From NCBI GenBank assembly GCA_014825775.1, contig MVAQ01000052.1, forward strand, positions 45,334 to 109,333: a stretch of 64,000 bases of DNA. The letters are read 5' to 3'. Shown here in pieces: positions 25,530 to 38,300 of this stretch. The translations under genes were made by a program, and so were the position numbers. Position 1 is the first letter of the stretch. Each line of letters opens with the position of its first letter. A model generated the notes under the pieces. The model saw only the letters and a list, made by a program, of their open reading frames with translations, was not told where the DNA came from and searched no databases. Source of the DNA: Krasilnikovozyma curviuscula (lineage: Eukaryota; Basidiomycota; Tremellomycetes; Cystofilobasidiales; Mrakiaceae).

Positions 25530-25956
25530 GGTAGAGGCCTTGTTTAGTCGAAACGAAGAGCCGATTAGCAGCTGGTTCGCCTCCGTTCCAGTTATGAATT
25601 TCCAGCGAACACTGAGAAATTGTGCTGCACTTTAAGATCTCTCCCCGAGGGAAGTGTGGTTGGAACGTAGAAAAGGATATATACCACGTTGGCTCATGGA
25701 TAAGAATTATGAAGATCTTTCATTTGCTCGCCTCAACTGACCGAGTGGCAAAATAAGATTCATCACAACAAAGCGAAGCTCCTATGCTGTGGAGAGATAT
25801 CAGAACGGCGAAGGCCACAGCCATCTTTCACAAAATCATCTTATCAGCCATTTACACGAAACCGTGGACTTTTCTCGGGCAATATAACGAGGAGATGCTA
25901 TCGAGCACAGAGGCTTCATTAGCCAGGCAACTAGACCGTTTCCATCGAAAGACAAC
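25530..25956. other. Intergenic, promoter of WD40 gene and 3' end of AKR gene
   Basis: About 430 bp. Apart from the TATATA element no feature stands out. The last coding exon of the aldo/keto reductase may lie here if the intron that would start at 25960 is spliced. Confidence 0.3.
25677..25683 (-). promoter_or_regulatory. Possible TATA element of the secreted WD40 gene
   Basis: ATATATA about 150 bp upstream of the ATG at 25529, in otherwise mixed sequence. The position fits a fungal TATA box; no transcription start data. Confidence 0.3.
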
Positions 25957-27369
25957 TTACCTCTCGATCTCCTCTGGAGTAAGCTCAATATCAATTGCCT
26001 TAATCAGCTCGTAAATCGACTCGACTTTGGTTGTGCCGATGATTGGCGCTGTGATATTTGGCTGCGCCAACGTCCATGCGAGAGCAACTTGAGCCATCGA
26101 GACCTGTCGTGTCTTAGCGATCGATTCAACTCTGTGACAGGAAGGAAGTAAACGTCAGTGAAATGCAGATGGGAAGATGGAACAGGATGGGACGGACTGT
26201 TTGTTGATGCTATGAAGCATGGAAGTGTCGCGCTCGTCAACCAGCCCAGTATTCTTTTTGAAGTTTCTGTTGAGAGGATACCAAACCGGTCCTCAATACA
26301 TCATCGCAATGGGACGAAGTGGCTGAGCGAACTCACAAGTCCGTAGCTGTCCTGACGGTCTCCTCATTGAATGGCCGACTCAGGAAACCCCGGGCAAGCG
26401 GGCTCCAGGTGATCGTTCCAATCCCCATCAGCTTACACATTGGCAGCGTTTCACGTTCTTCTTCTCGGTAGATGGCACTGTACTGAGGTTGGTGAGAGAT
26501 GAAGCAAGTCGACTTGTTTGCTTTCGCCCATGTTTGCATCATGGCGAGTTGATAGGCATGACAGGAGCTCATACTAGTGAAGTAATCAAAAACAACACAA
26601 TTAGCGTTGAGAGAAGAGACACAGTTGCATAGAAGGTCGACTCACCCAATGTAACGAACATATCCAGCTTGGACGACGTCGTGCAGGGCCTGCATGGTCT
26701 CTTCAAAAGGAGTCTTGGGATCAAATCGGTGACATTGAAGAACATCAATGTAGTCCAACTGAAGACGCTTGAGAGACTGTTTGACGGAGTCGAAGATGTG
26801 TTTTCGGCCGAGGCCTTGCATGCTATTCGTCGTATGACACAAAACATTCAGCAATTCTAAAATGCTGAACGTATGAGAAAAGTACGACGTACTTGATGTA
26901 GCCATTTTTTTCAGCTTGTTGTGACCCGGTGACGAGTCTGAAGTAGACTTTAGTCAAGATGACGAGTTCTTCCCTTGGGATACCCAGGTCCCTGATGCCC
27001 TGACCTACAACGACCTCAGAAGCACCGTTGGAGTAGACATTAGCAGTACTGGAAGAACGAGGGAAGAATACGTCAGCTCAAACATCCCATGTCATAAAAC
27101 ATCGGAGACTACTTACTCCCAAGTGAAGATACCGTTCTCGTACGCTGCTTTGAGGTGCTTATTTACCTCCTGCTGATCCTCAATCGCCCATTCCTGCCAT
27201 GACTTGGATCCATAAGACATGCATCCCAAAATGAGCTGCAACAAAAGATAATGTCCCTGAACTTTTCCGTGGTAAGGTGGGGCGAGAAGACCTGACTCAC
27301 TCTTGAAACATACAGACCGCTGTTGCCAAGTTGGACAGCTGGAACCCTGGGAAGTTCTCCTGAAGACAT
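25957..27369 (-). CDS. Aldo/keto reductase (AKR, voltage-gated K-channel beta/YakC-like group)
   Basis: NADPH-dependent reductase of aldehydes and ketones, (beta/alpha)8 barrel. Exons from the ATG at 27369 give [25 protein letters not shown] and [12 protein letters not shown]. Then comes the catalytic region [19 protein letters not shown] with Asp and Tyr, and LTKVYF with the Lys. The rest reads [74 protein letters not shown] and finally [19 protein letters not shown]. The cofactor-binding end reads [13 protein letters not shown]. There the reading frame meets TAA (25957-25959), but AG|GTAAGT at the same place is also a good splice donor, so a short further exon is possible. It is divergent from TOM70 over 450 bp. 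Substrate unknown. Confidence 0.87.
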
Positions 27370-27819
27370 TCTGTCTGAGTAAAGGAAGGGTTAGAGCCGA
27401 TTACAACTTCAATCAGATCGTGAGATGTGATGTTGACTGTTTGACGAGAGCTTGGGCTCAAAGTGGAGCGATTTTGAAAAGCTGTGGCTCTGGGAATTAG
27501 CTCTCTCCTAGCTTTTTGCACAATTTATGTGCCTAGGAATATTGGTAGAAACTGGAGCTTATGCTTTTCTATGGGTACAGTTTGTTTTCTTACGCCACTA
27601 TACCTGAGATATTTTACCTCATGTTGGACGTGGATGAACCCAACAGTAAGTGCCGGAATAGCTCTGATTCACTATATTTACTTTTGTACGGATTCTAATG
27701 AAAGCCAGCACGATTCCTGAGTTCTTTGGAAAAAAGCGATTGCACCCTCGTCATGCTTTCGCCGTGCTGAAAAAAAGGTCGCACTTCTCTGCTGCCCGTT
27801 ACCTCGACGTTCAATAGCG
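27370..27819. promoter_or_regulatory. Divergent promoter region, AKR gene / TOM70
   Basis: 450 bp between the two start codons. AT-rich stretch around 27500-27720; no coding frame with recognisable content and no clear TATA box. Confidence 0.4.
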
Positions 27820-30333
27820 ATGGCTCCTACAACTCCTTACCCAGTGATGCCAGCAGGCGTCAACGTCGTCTCATCTGATTCGTTCTCCAAGTCCGTCTCC
27901 ACCTTTGTGTCGACTCACAAAAAGGCTGTAATCGCCGTCGCAGGTACTCTGGCCGTCGGAAGTGTCGCTGCTGCTGGATACTACTACTACAACTCACCTT
28001 CCTCAAGCTCATCCTCTTCCACCACCGGGCCAACAAAGAAGGACGGTGAGGGAAAGAAGAAGAAGAAGAAGAAATCAAAGAAGGCAGGTTCGTCGCTGGA
28101 AGAGGAGAACGGACCTCTGCTGGAGGAGGTTGTCACACCAAAGACGGAGAAGGAGACATCTGCTACTGGTGCTGGAGAGTCTAAGAAGGCTCCAGCTGCT
28201 ACTGTCGAGGAAAAGAAGGAGGATGGTACGTCACTCATTTTTTTTTCGCGCCCATTTGAAACGACTCTTGGTCAATGGGCGGCTCGCAGTATTCGTTCTC
28301 ACACTCTATACTCTGCCATGTTTCTTCACCTGATTGGCGTACAAATTAGACCTTCCAAACCCATCAGCAGCCGAGATTGCAGCAATGGACCAATCCGATC
28401 GATCGTCTCTCTCGACCCTCTTCAAAACTCGAGGCAACTCTCTCTACCAAGCCAAGAAGTTTTCAGATGCGATTGAGATGTACACGAGAGCGATTGCTGT
28501 CTCCAGTGGTGGTAAAGAAGGCTCTGTATTTTACAGCAACAGAGCTGCTTGTGAGTGTTTCTCCCCACTCACGTTCGCTTGTCCCTTGCGTTTTGATCTC
28601 TGACCGGAATTTACCTTCTTTACTCGTACAGGTTACAATCAGCTCACTCCTCCAGACCACGAAAAAGTTGTTGCCGACTGCGACTCTGCCCTTGCGCTCG
28701 ATGCAACCTACATCAAAGCGCTTAACCGCCGAGCGGGAGCCCTCCTCGCCCTGAACCGCCTGCACGAATCCATCAGAGACTACACTGCAGTGACGATTTT
28801 AGACCAGTTCAAGAACCCGCAGAGCGCTACTGCTGTCGAAAATGTGTTGAGGCAGCTGGCGACCAAGGAGGCAAAGGAGAGGTTGGACAGCAGAGATTTG
28901 GGATTGCCTAGCGGAGGATTCATCAAGGCTTACTTGGCTGCTTTCAGGAAACGTGAATTTCTTATTCCCCTTTTATTTTTGGACCTTAAGTCTCGGTTGA
29001 CTTACTCCAGGATTTCGTTCGTGTAGGTGATCCACCAACTCTGTCCGACAGCCCATCCCAAGGCGACTCGACACTCCTCCTTGCCTTCGACGCACTCGAA
29101 GCCGGAGACTACATCCACGCCTTTAGCTTCACGACCGAATCACTCGCACAGGGCCTATCGACCCCGCATCTCAAATCCGAGGCTCTTAACCTGAGCGGAA
29201 CGTTCAAGTTCCTCCTCAATGACTCTGCGGCGGCTAAGAAAGACCTGGAGGAGAGTTGTTCACTCAACCCTGAATTCATCCAGAGTTGGGTCAAGGTCGC
29301 TTCGGTTCATATGGAACTTGGTGATCCAACCGCGACTTTTGGTGATTTCGAGAGCGCTATCAAATATAATCCTAACGATCCTGATATCTATTACCACAGA
29401 GGACAAGGTGAGAAATATCCCTTTTTTTTAAAAAAAAAGTCTTTCTGTGCTTCTCTTTGACTGACTTTTGCCATTGTTGAAAAGTTTACTTCATCATGAA
29501 CGAGTTCGAAAAGGCTCTCGAAGACTATAGCAAATCTTCTGAACTGGACCCAACATTCATCTTCTCCCACATTCAAAAAGCTGTTGCACAATACAAGATG
29601 GGCAACTCAACTAGCAGTATGGCGGCTTTCAGAAGAGTGTTGAAGGAGTTCCCTGGAATGAGTGAACCGCACAACTACTAGTGAGTGTCTCTCTTCTCTA
29701 AACACAATCTGTCGGAAGATATGCAGAATGCTCAAATATCTCTCTCTTCAAACTTAGTGGTGAACTTTTGTTGGATCAGCAGAGGTTCTCTGATGCGATG
29801 GACAAATTCGACAAAGCCATTGAGATTGAATCCGCTAAGTAAGCTACGTCTCCTCCCATCGTATTACGCCGACTCTCTTTCAACAACCCCCCATCTTCAT
29901 TCTTTTCTAGCAAAAAATTCACCAACGTTCTTCCAATGGTGAACAAAGCCCACTGTCTCCTTCAGTGGAAGCAAGACCTCCCAGGCGCCGAACGTCTTAT
30001 TGTCGAGGCCCTCAAGATCGATCCAGATTGTGACATTGCCGTCATCACCCTCGCTCAGTTGAGTTTGCAACAGGGTAAAGTTGACCAGGCGGTGGAGATG
30101 TTCGCTAGGGCGGCCAAGATGGCTAGGACCGAGGTCGAGTTGGTCAATGCTGTAGGTTGACATTTCCTGCGCTCTTTCCGTTTCGTTGTGTGGTCCTCCT
30201 GCTGATGATGGAATACTGTTTGTTTTAGTTAACGTATGAGTACGCTTCAAAGGCTCAGCTTGAGTTCATTGCCAACTACCCTACTCAAGCTGCGATGATG
30301 GGGCAGATTGCCGCCCAGATGGGTCAACAATAA
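27820..30333 (+). CDS. TOM70: Mitochondrial outer-membrane import receptor TOM70
   Basis: Receptor that docks Hsp70/Hsp90-bound precursors, chiefly carrier proteins, at the TOM complex. A short N-tail is followed by one membrane anchor ([22 protein letters not shown], about residues 37-57), then a Ser run and a Lys-rich patch. The clamp TPRs begin at [20 protein letters not shown] and continue through [12 protein letters not shown] and [15 protein letters not shown]. The C-terminal TPR array includes [40 protein letters not shown] and [19 protein letters not shown]. It ends YANYPTQ-type residues and [10 protein letters not shown]. About 620 residues over roughly eight exons, as expected for the family. 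The first exon carries the anchor, so the start is well supported. Confidence 0.93.
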
Positions 30334-30699
30334 AGGTGCAGTAATGTCTCAGGGTGAAGCAGCTAGAGCTAGAGATGATGATTTTCTTCAAATGCTTTAG
30401 TCTTACGTTACCCAATAATCTTCTATCTGTACTATTTGATGTCGACTATACCACCGGCGCAAGACCAAAATACGACCAACGCAACTTTTCTTCACCTTTT
30501 CTTCTTCTTTCAAATTTGGTTCAGAGAAGAGGTGATGAGGTGGAAGGCTACACGTATCCATAGTGGATCAGACTGTTGGGCGCCGCCACGAAAGCGAGCT
30601 GTGCATCAGCCTCGTCGACAGGAATTGATTGTACAGACGGTCTGCCTCAGACGCAAACCTACTTTTCACAGCTTAATTACCCAGCGAATATTTATAACC
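30334..30699. other. Intergenic region TOM70 / VTI1
   Basis: 366 bp holding the TOM70 3' region and VTI1 promoter. Open frames here lack any recognised motif. Confidence 0.3.
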
Positions 30700-32595
30700 A
30701 TGGAGTAAGTCCTCTACTTCCTACTCTCTTTGCTACCAGCACTGACTGTCGTTGCTTGATCTCGTGTACTTCCCTTCGCTGCCCCTCTGTTAGACAAGCG
30801 AATCTGTTCGATGCGTACTCAAATGACCTGAAAACGATCCTCTCATCTGTTGAGACTAAGATCAATGATGAGGCTGGTACTCTCAAGGGGGGTGAGTTAG
30901 GCTTTCCATCTGCTGTTTGGGAAGGACGACGAATACAAGGACTGTGTGAAGAAGGCTTATGCTGACTTGACTTCTCTCTGTTCCCTTGTTTCTCTATTCT
31001 GCCTCTGAATGGCTGGTCTTGTTTGTCGTCCTGGCTGGATCTTCTGCCATGTCGTATCTGATCTGCAGAAGCCAAGAAGTCGGTACTTCGTAAAGCTGAA
31101 ATGGAACTGGAGGAAGCAGAAGAGATTGTAAGTGGATCTATATCTCCCTCTTTGCCTTTCTTCCATCATGCCTTCATCATGGCTGTATGAAAGGCTATAA
31201 GGATTTGGTATCCAGATACCTTTGGCTAGGTAGTTGATGTAGGGAGTGAATACACGAAAAGGGCCGCATTCGGGATCCAGGCACGGCGGAGGGGTCGTCA
31301 CCGAACAAGACCGTAGCAAGCCTCCCTAGAAAGGTTGCTGAGACTTTGACTAACTTGCAATATCTTTTGTTTGTTTCCTACTTCCACTCGGGTCTCGTCC
31401 GCCGACGTGTATCTTCTCAATTCCAACTCACAATCAAACCCACCTCTCATGCCGTCTCACCACTTCATTCATCTCCAACTCTCAATTATTCTTGCATAGC
31501 TTTCTCAAATGCAAGTCGAGCTACTCTCAATTCCAGCTTCGCTGAGAGGACCATACTCAACATCTCTGAAGTCGAGCAAGTCGAGCTTAGACAAGTTGAA
31601 GAAATCACTCGTAAGTCCTGCGTTTCCCCTTATCTGCTGCACCATTTAACACGCCTAAACTTCTTCTTTCCTTTGCCCATTTTGCGTAAACAGAAAGAAT
31701 CCTCATCCCGCGCGGCATTACTCTCGTCCTCCAATGGCGACCCCTACAGCGACTCCCCTGACGCCGAAGCAGGGTCCTACTCGTCCCGAACTCGTCTTTT
31801 GAAGGGAACTGATACACTTGCGGATGGAAGTAGAAGGATTCAAGAAAGCCATCGGCTTGCGCTGGAGACGGAGGACTTGGGAGCGGAGGTGTTGGGTAAT
31901 TTGAGAGGGCAGAGGGAACAGATTGAGAGGAGTAGAGACTTAGTGAGCACTTCCTATTTTGTTTCAGGTGAGAGGCTTGGTGAAGTTGACTCATTGTTTG
32001 GACAATCAGCTCTACCGTGCGGATAATTCGATCGATAAAGCAAGCGGCACGCTGAAGAAGATGATTACAAAGTCAGTAATACCTCCTTCTCTTACGAATG
32101 TTTTTGGCGCCAGGTTGAGGAGTGTCGTGGTAGAAGAGGGTGATAAGCGAGAACACGATCGTCGTCGTAATCTGGTGTCATTCCAGCTGTAAATCCTTTC
32201 ACACATCCAACTGTGACAGCAACTGATTTTCGAGAACCGTACCAATTGTGTGGTCACGGTACTGGATGATGACGGGTGATCGTCTGCTTTCGAAGTTTAG
32301 AAAGCTGAAGCCTGTTTGCTGTCGTTGTGTTTAGACAAAAATGGATTCCCTTCATGTAAAGCATCAACTGACCTCTCTTCCTTTCAACATCCAATTCTAT
32401 TCGACTGTGCATCGGGTGACCCTCGAATGGCCATTATTCCACCTCCATGCTCAACTGTCGTTACTATCATCTTGAAACTGCACTCTCGCTTTGACCAACA
32501 ACAGGATGTACCAGCAGAAGTTCATTACGTACGCCATCATCGTCATACTGGTCCTTCTGATCGGAGTCGTGATTTGGGGTAAACTTCGAGGCTAG
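30700..32595 (+). CDS. VTI1: v-SNARE VTI1
   Basis: Qb-SNARE for Golgi-endosome-vacuole fusion. The first coding exon is ATG GA only (30700-30704). It is followed by FDAYSNDLKTILSSVETKI, then RKAEMELEEAEEI. After a 372-nt intron comes LSQMQVELLSIPASLRGPY, the Habc-type N-domain. The middle part reads RTRLLKGTDTLADGSRRIQE and LGNLRGQREQIERSRDLLYR. The SNARE motif continues ADNSIDKASGTLKKMITK and MYQQKF, with the tail anchor TYAIIVILVLLIGVVIW and a short KLRG end. The intron 31943-32009 must be spliced for the SNARE helix to read through. About 225 residues, normal for Vti1. The tail anchor predicts C-terminal membrane insertion. Confidence 0.92.
31128..31499 (+). other. Unusually long intron of VTI1
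   Basis: 372 nt from GTAAGT (31128) to GCATAG (31499), against roughly 50-100 nt for most introns here. Its middle (about 31255-31330) is distinctly GC-rich. It holds TTGATGT near 31228 and CTGA near 31338, weakly resembling C and D boxes of a snoRNA. No terminal stem could be confirmed by eye. Confidence 0.35.
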
Positions 32596-32952
32596 ATGCT
32601 GCCGGCGTTAGGTTAGTCTGCCGCGTGTCGACGGGCAAGAGATGATGGAAGGAGTGATACCATTGGCGTCTAGCGTCGTAGCTTGTGGTGTATAATTGGA
32701 TTGGTTGTACATAAGCTTGGTGGACTAGTTATTTTCTGTAATGAAATGGTTTCATGAATTCTTCTTGAATCTTTAACTTCCACCGAGGCAAGATGATCAC
32801 CTTGTTGCGAGTACCCAGAAATCCAGTCAGCTACATAACCGGCGGTCAAAACACGCGTCCCTCGCTTCACGTCGAAAAACGCCTCCACCTTCCACAACAT
32901 AAAAGGGCGACGGCTTGACTGTTCAACAACAACCATCAATACTCCTATCAGC
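32596..32952. promoter_or_regulatory. Intergenic region VTI1 / SDR
   Basis: 357 bp. CATAAAAG at about 32898-32905, some 50 bp before the SDR start, could act as a TATA-like element. Nothing else seen. Confidence 0.3.
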
Positions 32953-33883
32953 ATGTCAACTCCTAAAACAGTTCTTATCACTGGTGCTTCCTCCGGGATT
33001 GGACTCGCAGCGTCCAAGCTCTTTCACTCAAGAGGGTGGAACGTCTCAGCGACGATGCGAGCTCCCTCCCTCCACACTGAACTCACCACCTTAACCGATA
33101 CCAACAGACTGTTGATCAGCAGGCTGGACGTCGAAGATCTCGGTAGCATCAAAGACGCTGTGAAAGCGACGGTTGACAAGTTTGGTTCAATCGAAGTCGT
33201 GCTGAACAATAGTGGGTTTGGACTGGGTGGCGTGTTCGAGAACTTGACGAGGGACGATATCAAGAGACAATTCGATGTCAACTTGTTCGGTGAGTGTTCT
33301 CAACTAATTATTTTGCTCATATTCAAACTCCTCGAACTATTTACTGACTTTATACTTTTAACTAGGTGCGATGGACGTCGCTCGAGAAGCCATCCCCCAC
33401 CTCCGATCTTCCCCCCATACGATCAAAGGCATCATCAACGTCAGCTCAGGAGCGGGCTTCTGGAGTTTACCCATGTTCTCAATGTACTCAGCGTCTAAGT
33501 TCGCCCTCGAGGGCTGGACAGAAGGCCTCTCGTACGAGATGGCTTCTCTGGGCATCTTTGTCAAATCGGTGGTCCCTCATGGAGGTGTCACATCCACCAA
33601 TTTCGCTTCCAGCTCCTTTGGTACCATTACTCCTCTGACAGAAGAGCTGAAGGGCGTCTACGAAGGATACCTGCAGAAAACTCAAGGAGATTATAAGAGG
33701 ATGGTGGCGAAGACGGTGCTGACAAGCGAGGATATTGCAGGGGTCATCTACGAGGCTGCTACAGATGGTAAGGACATGCTGAGATACTGGGTCGGCGATG
33801 ACAGCAGAGGATTTGTCAAAGCCAGGTATGAGAGTAAAAACGATGAAGAGTATATGAAGTTTATGAGACGGTTCTTTGAGTGA
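32953..33883 (+). CDS. Short-chain dehydrogenase/reductase (classical SDR)
   Basis: NAD(P)H-dependent oxidoreductase of about 285 residues in two exons, the intron near 33291-33365. The N-terminal Rossmann motif is TGASSGIG (residues 10-17). The family NNAG motif reads NNSG (LNNSGFGLGG), a mild change seen in some SDRs. The catalytic Ser lies in INVSSGAG, and the Tyr and Lys in MYSASKFALEG. The region after it (GIFVKSVVPHGGVTSTNF) is the PG-motif position, here PHGG. The basic residues expected for NADP binding are plausible at TMRAPS. The C-terminus ends FMRRFFE. Substrate unknown; no targeting signal. Confidence 0.9.
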
Positions 33884-34560
33884 GAGCATAAAAGTGTCAT
33901 AGTAATAATTCACTGTAATTGGGACTTGAAAAAAGTTTGAGAATCTTCCGTCAGATCGGCCAGGATTCCATCCAGCGCTAGAAGAGTCCTCTTGCCGTGC
34001 GTCGGAGGACCCCATTGCATATCGAAATTCCTTCTTCAGTCTTCAGCGACAATTTTCCTTTACTTCTGAAGAAAGAGATCGTGTTCTGGCCTGCTTGGCG
34101 CAATTGAACTCTGGTGCTCCGTTCAGGACCTAGCGTCGCGTTTTGCAATGCGAGGACAGCAATAGCTGCAGTGATAGCGGCATCGGCAGTCCCAATTCAA
34201 GCAACGATGCTGGTGATTCTCGAGAGGAGAGAGAGCTCTTAGAGAAAGAAAGCGATATGATTGTTTACCACGTTTCTTGAAGAGGGCGGGAACTGAATGT
34301 TGTCATTCGGTGATTCTCTCTTGCATTTCACACCTTTTCATACCTTTTCCTGCCTTTTCACCCCCATATCGAAATAAACTACGTGACCCTCTTCAAATCT
34401 ACTGCATAAACCCTGGCAGATCTTCCGATCTGGTGCTAAGTGCTGACGTCACGGAGTTAACTCCACGATTCCACAACGAGTGCCTACCAACATTCCAATA
34501 GCGACAAAAACCTGCTACTAACCACTGATCAATAATTATTACCTCTCAAGCTGTAATACG
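33884..34560. other. Intergenic region SDR / DUF3140 gene
   Basis: About 680 bp. A 74-codon frame at 34277-34501 has no recognisable content. No tRNA or repeat seen. Confidence 0.3.
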
Positions 34561-35248
34561 ATGAAGGCTGAAAATGAAGTTGTCGAAGTGAGTGGTTATA
34601 TTCTAGCCACGCCTTGATATACCTAAACTGCTTCTGAATGATCGCACTCGTATTTCTTTTTAACTTTCTCATTCAAAGGAGTTCAACGGTACGTCCTATA
34701 GTGTTAAAAATACCTTTGCTTAAAAAAAAACTGCCGAAGCGTTGGTCTCATTCGATCTATATTCCACAGAGCTTGTCAACATGACCGCCGATGAGCTTGA
34801 AGCCTGGCTCAAGACTGAGAAATCCACTAGCTCAGGGTGGCCAGGAGGTTCGGGTGAAGGAGAAACCATTGGTAAGGGGCTCTCTTAATTTCTCAGGAAA
34901 CATCGATGCTCAATATCAATCGCTACTGCTGTTTTGTTTGCGAATGAAGGCCATGAATCTGGCCGCAACATCGTGGACATCCTCAAGCGAAACCCTTCCA
35001 AAGACCCAAACCTATACACAGAAGAAGATATCAACCACATGAGACGGGTTGTTTCTTACTGTAAGCGACACATCGCCCAGGAGAATCACATGAAGGAAAC
35101 CAAGTCTCCGGAGGAGTTGGAACAATCCAAGAGCACCAAGTCTTTGAAGAACTGGGGTAAGTGGAGCATGGCTGTCCAATTACATTTACCCTTGTTTTTT
35201 AATCGTATTGGATGGTTTTCAGGTCACGATCCCATGAAGACTCTGTAG
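34561..35248 (+). CDS. DUF3140 family protein
   Basis: Small protein of about 125 residues. Exons joined by eye read NELVNMTADELEAWLKTEKS, GHESGRNIVDILKRNPSKD, INHMRRVVSYCKRHIAQE and KSLKNWGHDPMKTL. This order (MTxxELExWL, GHESGR, HMRRVVSYxxRHxAQ, NWGHDP) matches DUF3140 as I know it from bacteria and fungi. Function not known. The second exon is only 10 nt (34679-34688) and supplies EFN plus one base. The stop lies 105 bp from the end of the convergent TTI1 gene. The start ATG at 34561 encodes a short acidic leader before an intron. Confidence 0.82.
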
Positions 35249-35353
35249 ATGGGCTGCTGTCTGCCGCTTGAATCCCAAGTATCGCAATTCTTCTTTACGA
35301 AAGCTAAACTATGTAATTCTCAAGCAACATGAGATATAATAAATCAGAGGCAA

Positions 35354-38300
35354 TTACGAAGCACCAGCTAAGGCTAATCTCGCAACGACAGCATCCATTC
35401 TCTCCTTCACAGCCCATCCGTCATTGTGTATCCACTGAACGCCATCGATCTCCGTGCAAGTTCCCATGAGAGCACACCATACGGCATCCTCATCCAGCCT
35501 TCCGAGCTCAAAAAACAGATTCTCTGCCGCTGACGCAAGTTCCTCCTGTACTGATATGTCCAAAAATGGTCGTGCAAGAAGCGAGATTTCCCATCGCAGA
35601 GTTTCTGGAATGGGAACTGACCGAGTAATATGAGTGAGAGTTTGAAGGATCGATTTATAAATCCGATGAAGGGATGAGAATTTCGTTTGACCACCGATGA
35701 GAGGGACAGTTGCGTTGCGTTTGACCAATCCAGTTGATCGGTTCTTCTCAACTTCCTTCTGCTCCTTCAGCAACCCCATGATCATGGGCCAAGCATCATC
35801 TCTCACCCTTGCACCAATGAAGTCGCCTGTATGTTCAGCGAGAAGATCGAGTAAGTTTGCAGCTTCTTGAATGACAAATACTTCTTCCTCCTTGGACAGT
35901 CGTCGTAGGATATAGGGCCAGGCTTTGTTGATCAGAGGAAGAAGTTCGCCCTCAAGCGTTGGACCAAGGACAGTGATTGCTGAAGCGATCAAGGACAGGA
36001 CTCGCCCGCGGATGAACGCTGACGAGTGCGAAATGAAGAAGATTGCTTTTTGGAGAATTTGCAGACAAACTGTTTGTGATCGTGTTGGTTGCCTTTTAGG
36101 TTCGTCGTCAAGCCCAGAAGGTGGTTCCTCCTCATGGCCATCTGGATCTTCTGTTTGTTTGCCCCAGGGGCGTTGAGGCGTAGACTCCTCCTCGACATCT
36201 CCGGTGGGGTCGCAGGCGTTGGCGCTGTGGCCGTTGAACCACTTCTTGAGATCTTCAAAGTCTTCTTCTGAATGAGGTTGATACTTCCTGGCAAGTTCTA
36301 CAGTTGTAGTTTCCTTCTCCTCCGAACGACCATGTTCTGCGATCGGAGCTGCAGTCGCCATGACTTTCATGAGCGTATCCAACACAGCCAGCAGTGTGGA
36401 ACACAGCGCATCGTACCCATGATAGTCATCCAACGCATCAAAAATCTCATCAATAATATCCTGAACCTCCTCGACAATCTCTGCGCCGACAAGTCGAATC
36501 ATCGAAATCAACACAACAGGCGCAGCTGGATCGAGGTTAATGCCCGTCAGTCGTGAAGACACAACTGAGATTACGTAGTCTGCGTTGTCGAGGATGAGAT
36601 TCTGTGGTGACGCGTAGCCGGTATCATAGGCAATCTTGGCTAAGGCCGTTCGGGCGTACGATTGGATCAAAGGTGAAGGGGACGAAAGATTGGAAAGGAC
36701 GTAGTAGAGTGAATCCAGCAACAGAGGTCGGAAGGCGGTTGTCTGTGATCGAGAGAGCAAAGAGATGAATGACAACGATAGGCATCGTAGCAAGACATCT
36801 TTAGAAGTTTGAGTGGTGTCTGATGATTGAGCTGTTGGTTTGGCGCCGTCCAGAAGTGTCGTTAGTGCATTCACTCCCTTGACATATTGTACCGGCGTGA
36901 ATTCCTCGGTATGTTCCAAATCAGTGGTAGTGCTGTGAGATGGTGGAGCTGACGCCATGGGCTCATGTTCTACGTCCAAGGCTTCGTCGGGATCGTTGTC
37001 TCCAAATTCGACTAGCGTCTTCACTATCAACTTCGCAGCCTTCTTCATCCGCTTCTCGTCCAATGCGAAGTTCTTGTTAGGCGTCCTTGAGAGAGTAGAC
37101 AATGATTCAGAGACACCTTCAAAGATAGTCTGAGCGCACCATAGAGCAGCGATGGCTCTCCCACCATCCTTCTGGTCTCGTCTTTTCGCGCGAGCGACAG
37201 ATACAAAGTGCTCCACCGAAAAAAAAGAATCGATACCAGATGCTTTACCCAGAGCTGTAAGCATCTTCTGCAGCAACACCAGCGATTTCGGGGACTCAAG
37301 ATGTTTGATAGAGAGAGGTGGGAAGGAGTCGGTTTCAAACGCCGCTGTTGGTGCACCTGAGGACGTTGCTGAAGACCAAGCAATACGTTCCATTCCCTTG
37401 ATGTTACCACGCCGTCCACCAGCCGTCTCGAGCGAGCTGACAGAGAACTCTAAACAGCTCAGCAGCGTCCATCCCCACTTCTCGACTCCACCGTGAGGGC
37501 CCAGGATGTCAATTTTGGGAATAGAAAACATGTTGGCGGATAATGATGATGATGTATGCAGTTGGTAGAAGAGCTCCGCGTAGGTTGTGATTTGCTTACT
37601 CGTGTCCCACACTTTGTGTTCATGTCTGTTGAGGATCAATCGCGGGAGCTCGGTAAGGTTTGATTCAGTGGTTGACTTTAGCAATTGAAGGATTTCGTTT
37701 GAGGCTGGACCGTTGACGAGTTTGAGGAGCGAATCTCGAGCGAGATCAGCAACGTCCGGAAACTCGTCTCCTGCGAGGAAGAGGAGGTTGCTGACTAGTA
37801 CTCCGAGAGAGGTCTGGAGTGTCTGAGAACATGTCGAAGCTATGTCAAACGACATTTCTACCAAAGCTTTTCGTGCGAGTGGATGTTGGTGCGAACGGAT
37901 CGAGAGGATGGAGACGAGGGAGGGTAAGAGTTGTGAGGAAGTTGCGTTCAGCCAAGACAGATTGGGAGTAACCAGATTGTTATGCGAGGGAGACGGGAGT
38001 GTTGGCATTGCTTTCATAGGTGGTTCCGGTATCTTCAGAAGGTTGGTCAATTTCTCTTCGTCCACGATGGACGCTGACGACGGTGTCGTCGATTCTGGAT
38101 CTGCCCATTTCGCCAAATCATCAAAGGAGACCAGCCTCTCACCCTGACTCCCATGCAACAAAATCCGACAAATATCATCGCTAAGACCTTTTTCAACAAC
38201 TTCAGTGAGGACCTTAAGCGCTTCGACAACCAGTTCGTGGTGAACTGAGCTGCTGTCGACGCATATTTTACACATCCCTGATATCGCTCCCGGCATGATA

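Noticed and set aside
30893..31069. Open stretch GKDDEYKDCVKKAYADL as a VTI1 exon
   Set aside because: Vti1 proteins have no insert there; skipping it as intron gives the continuous Habc helix.
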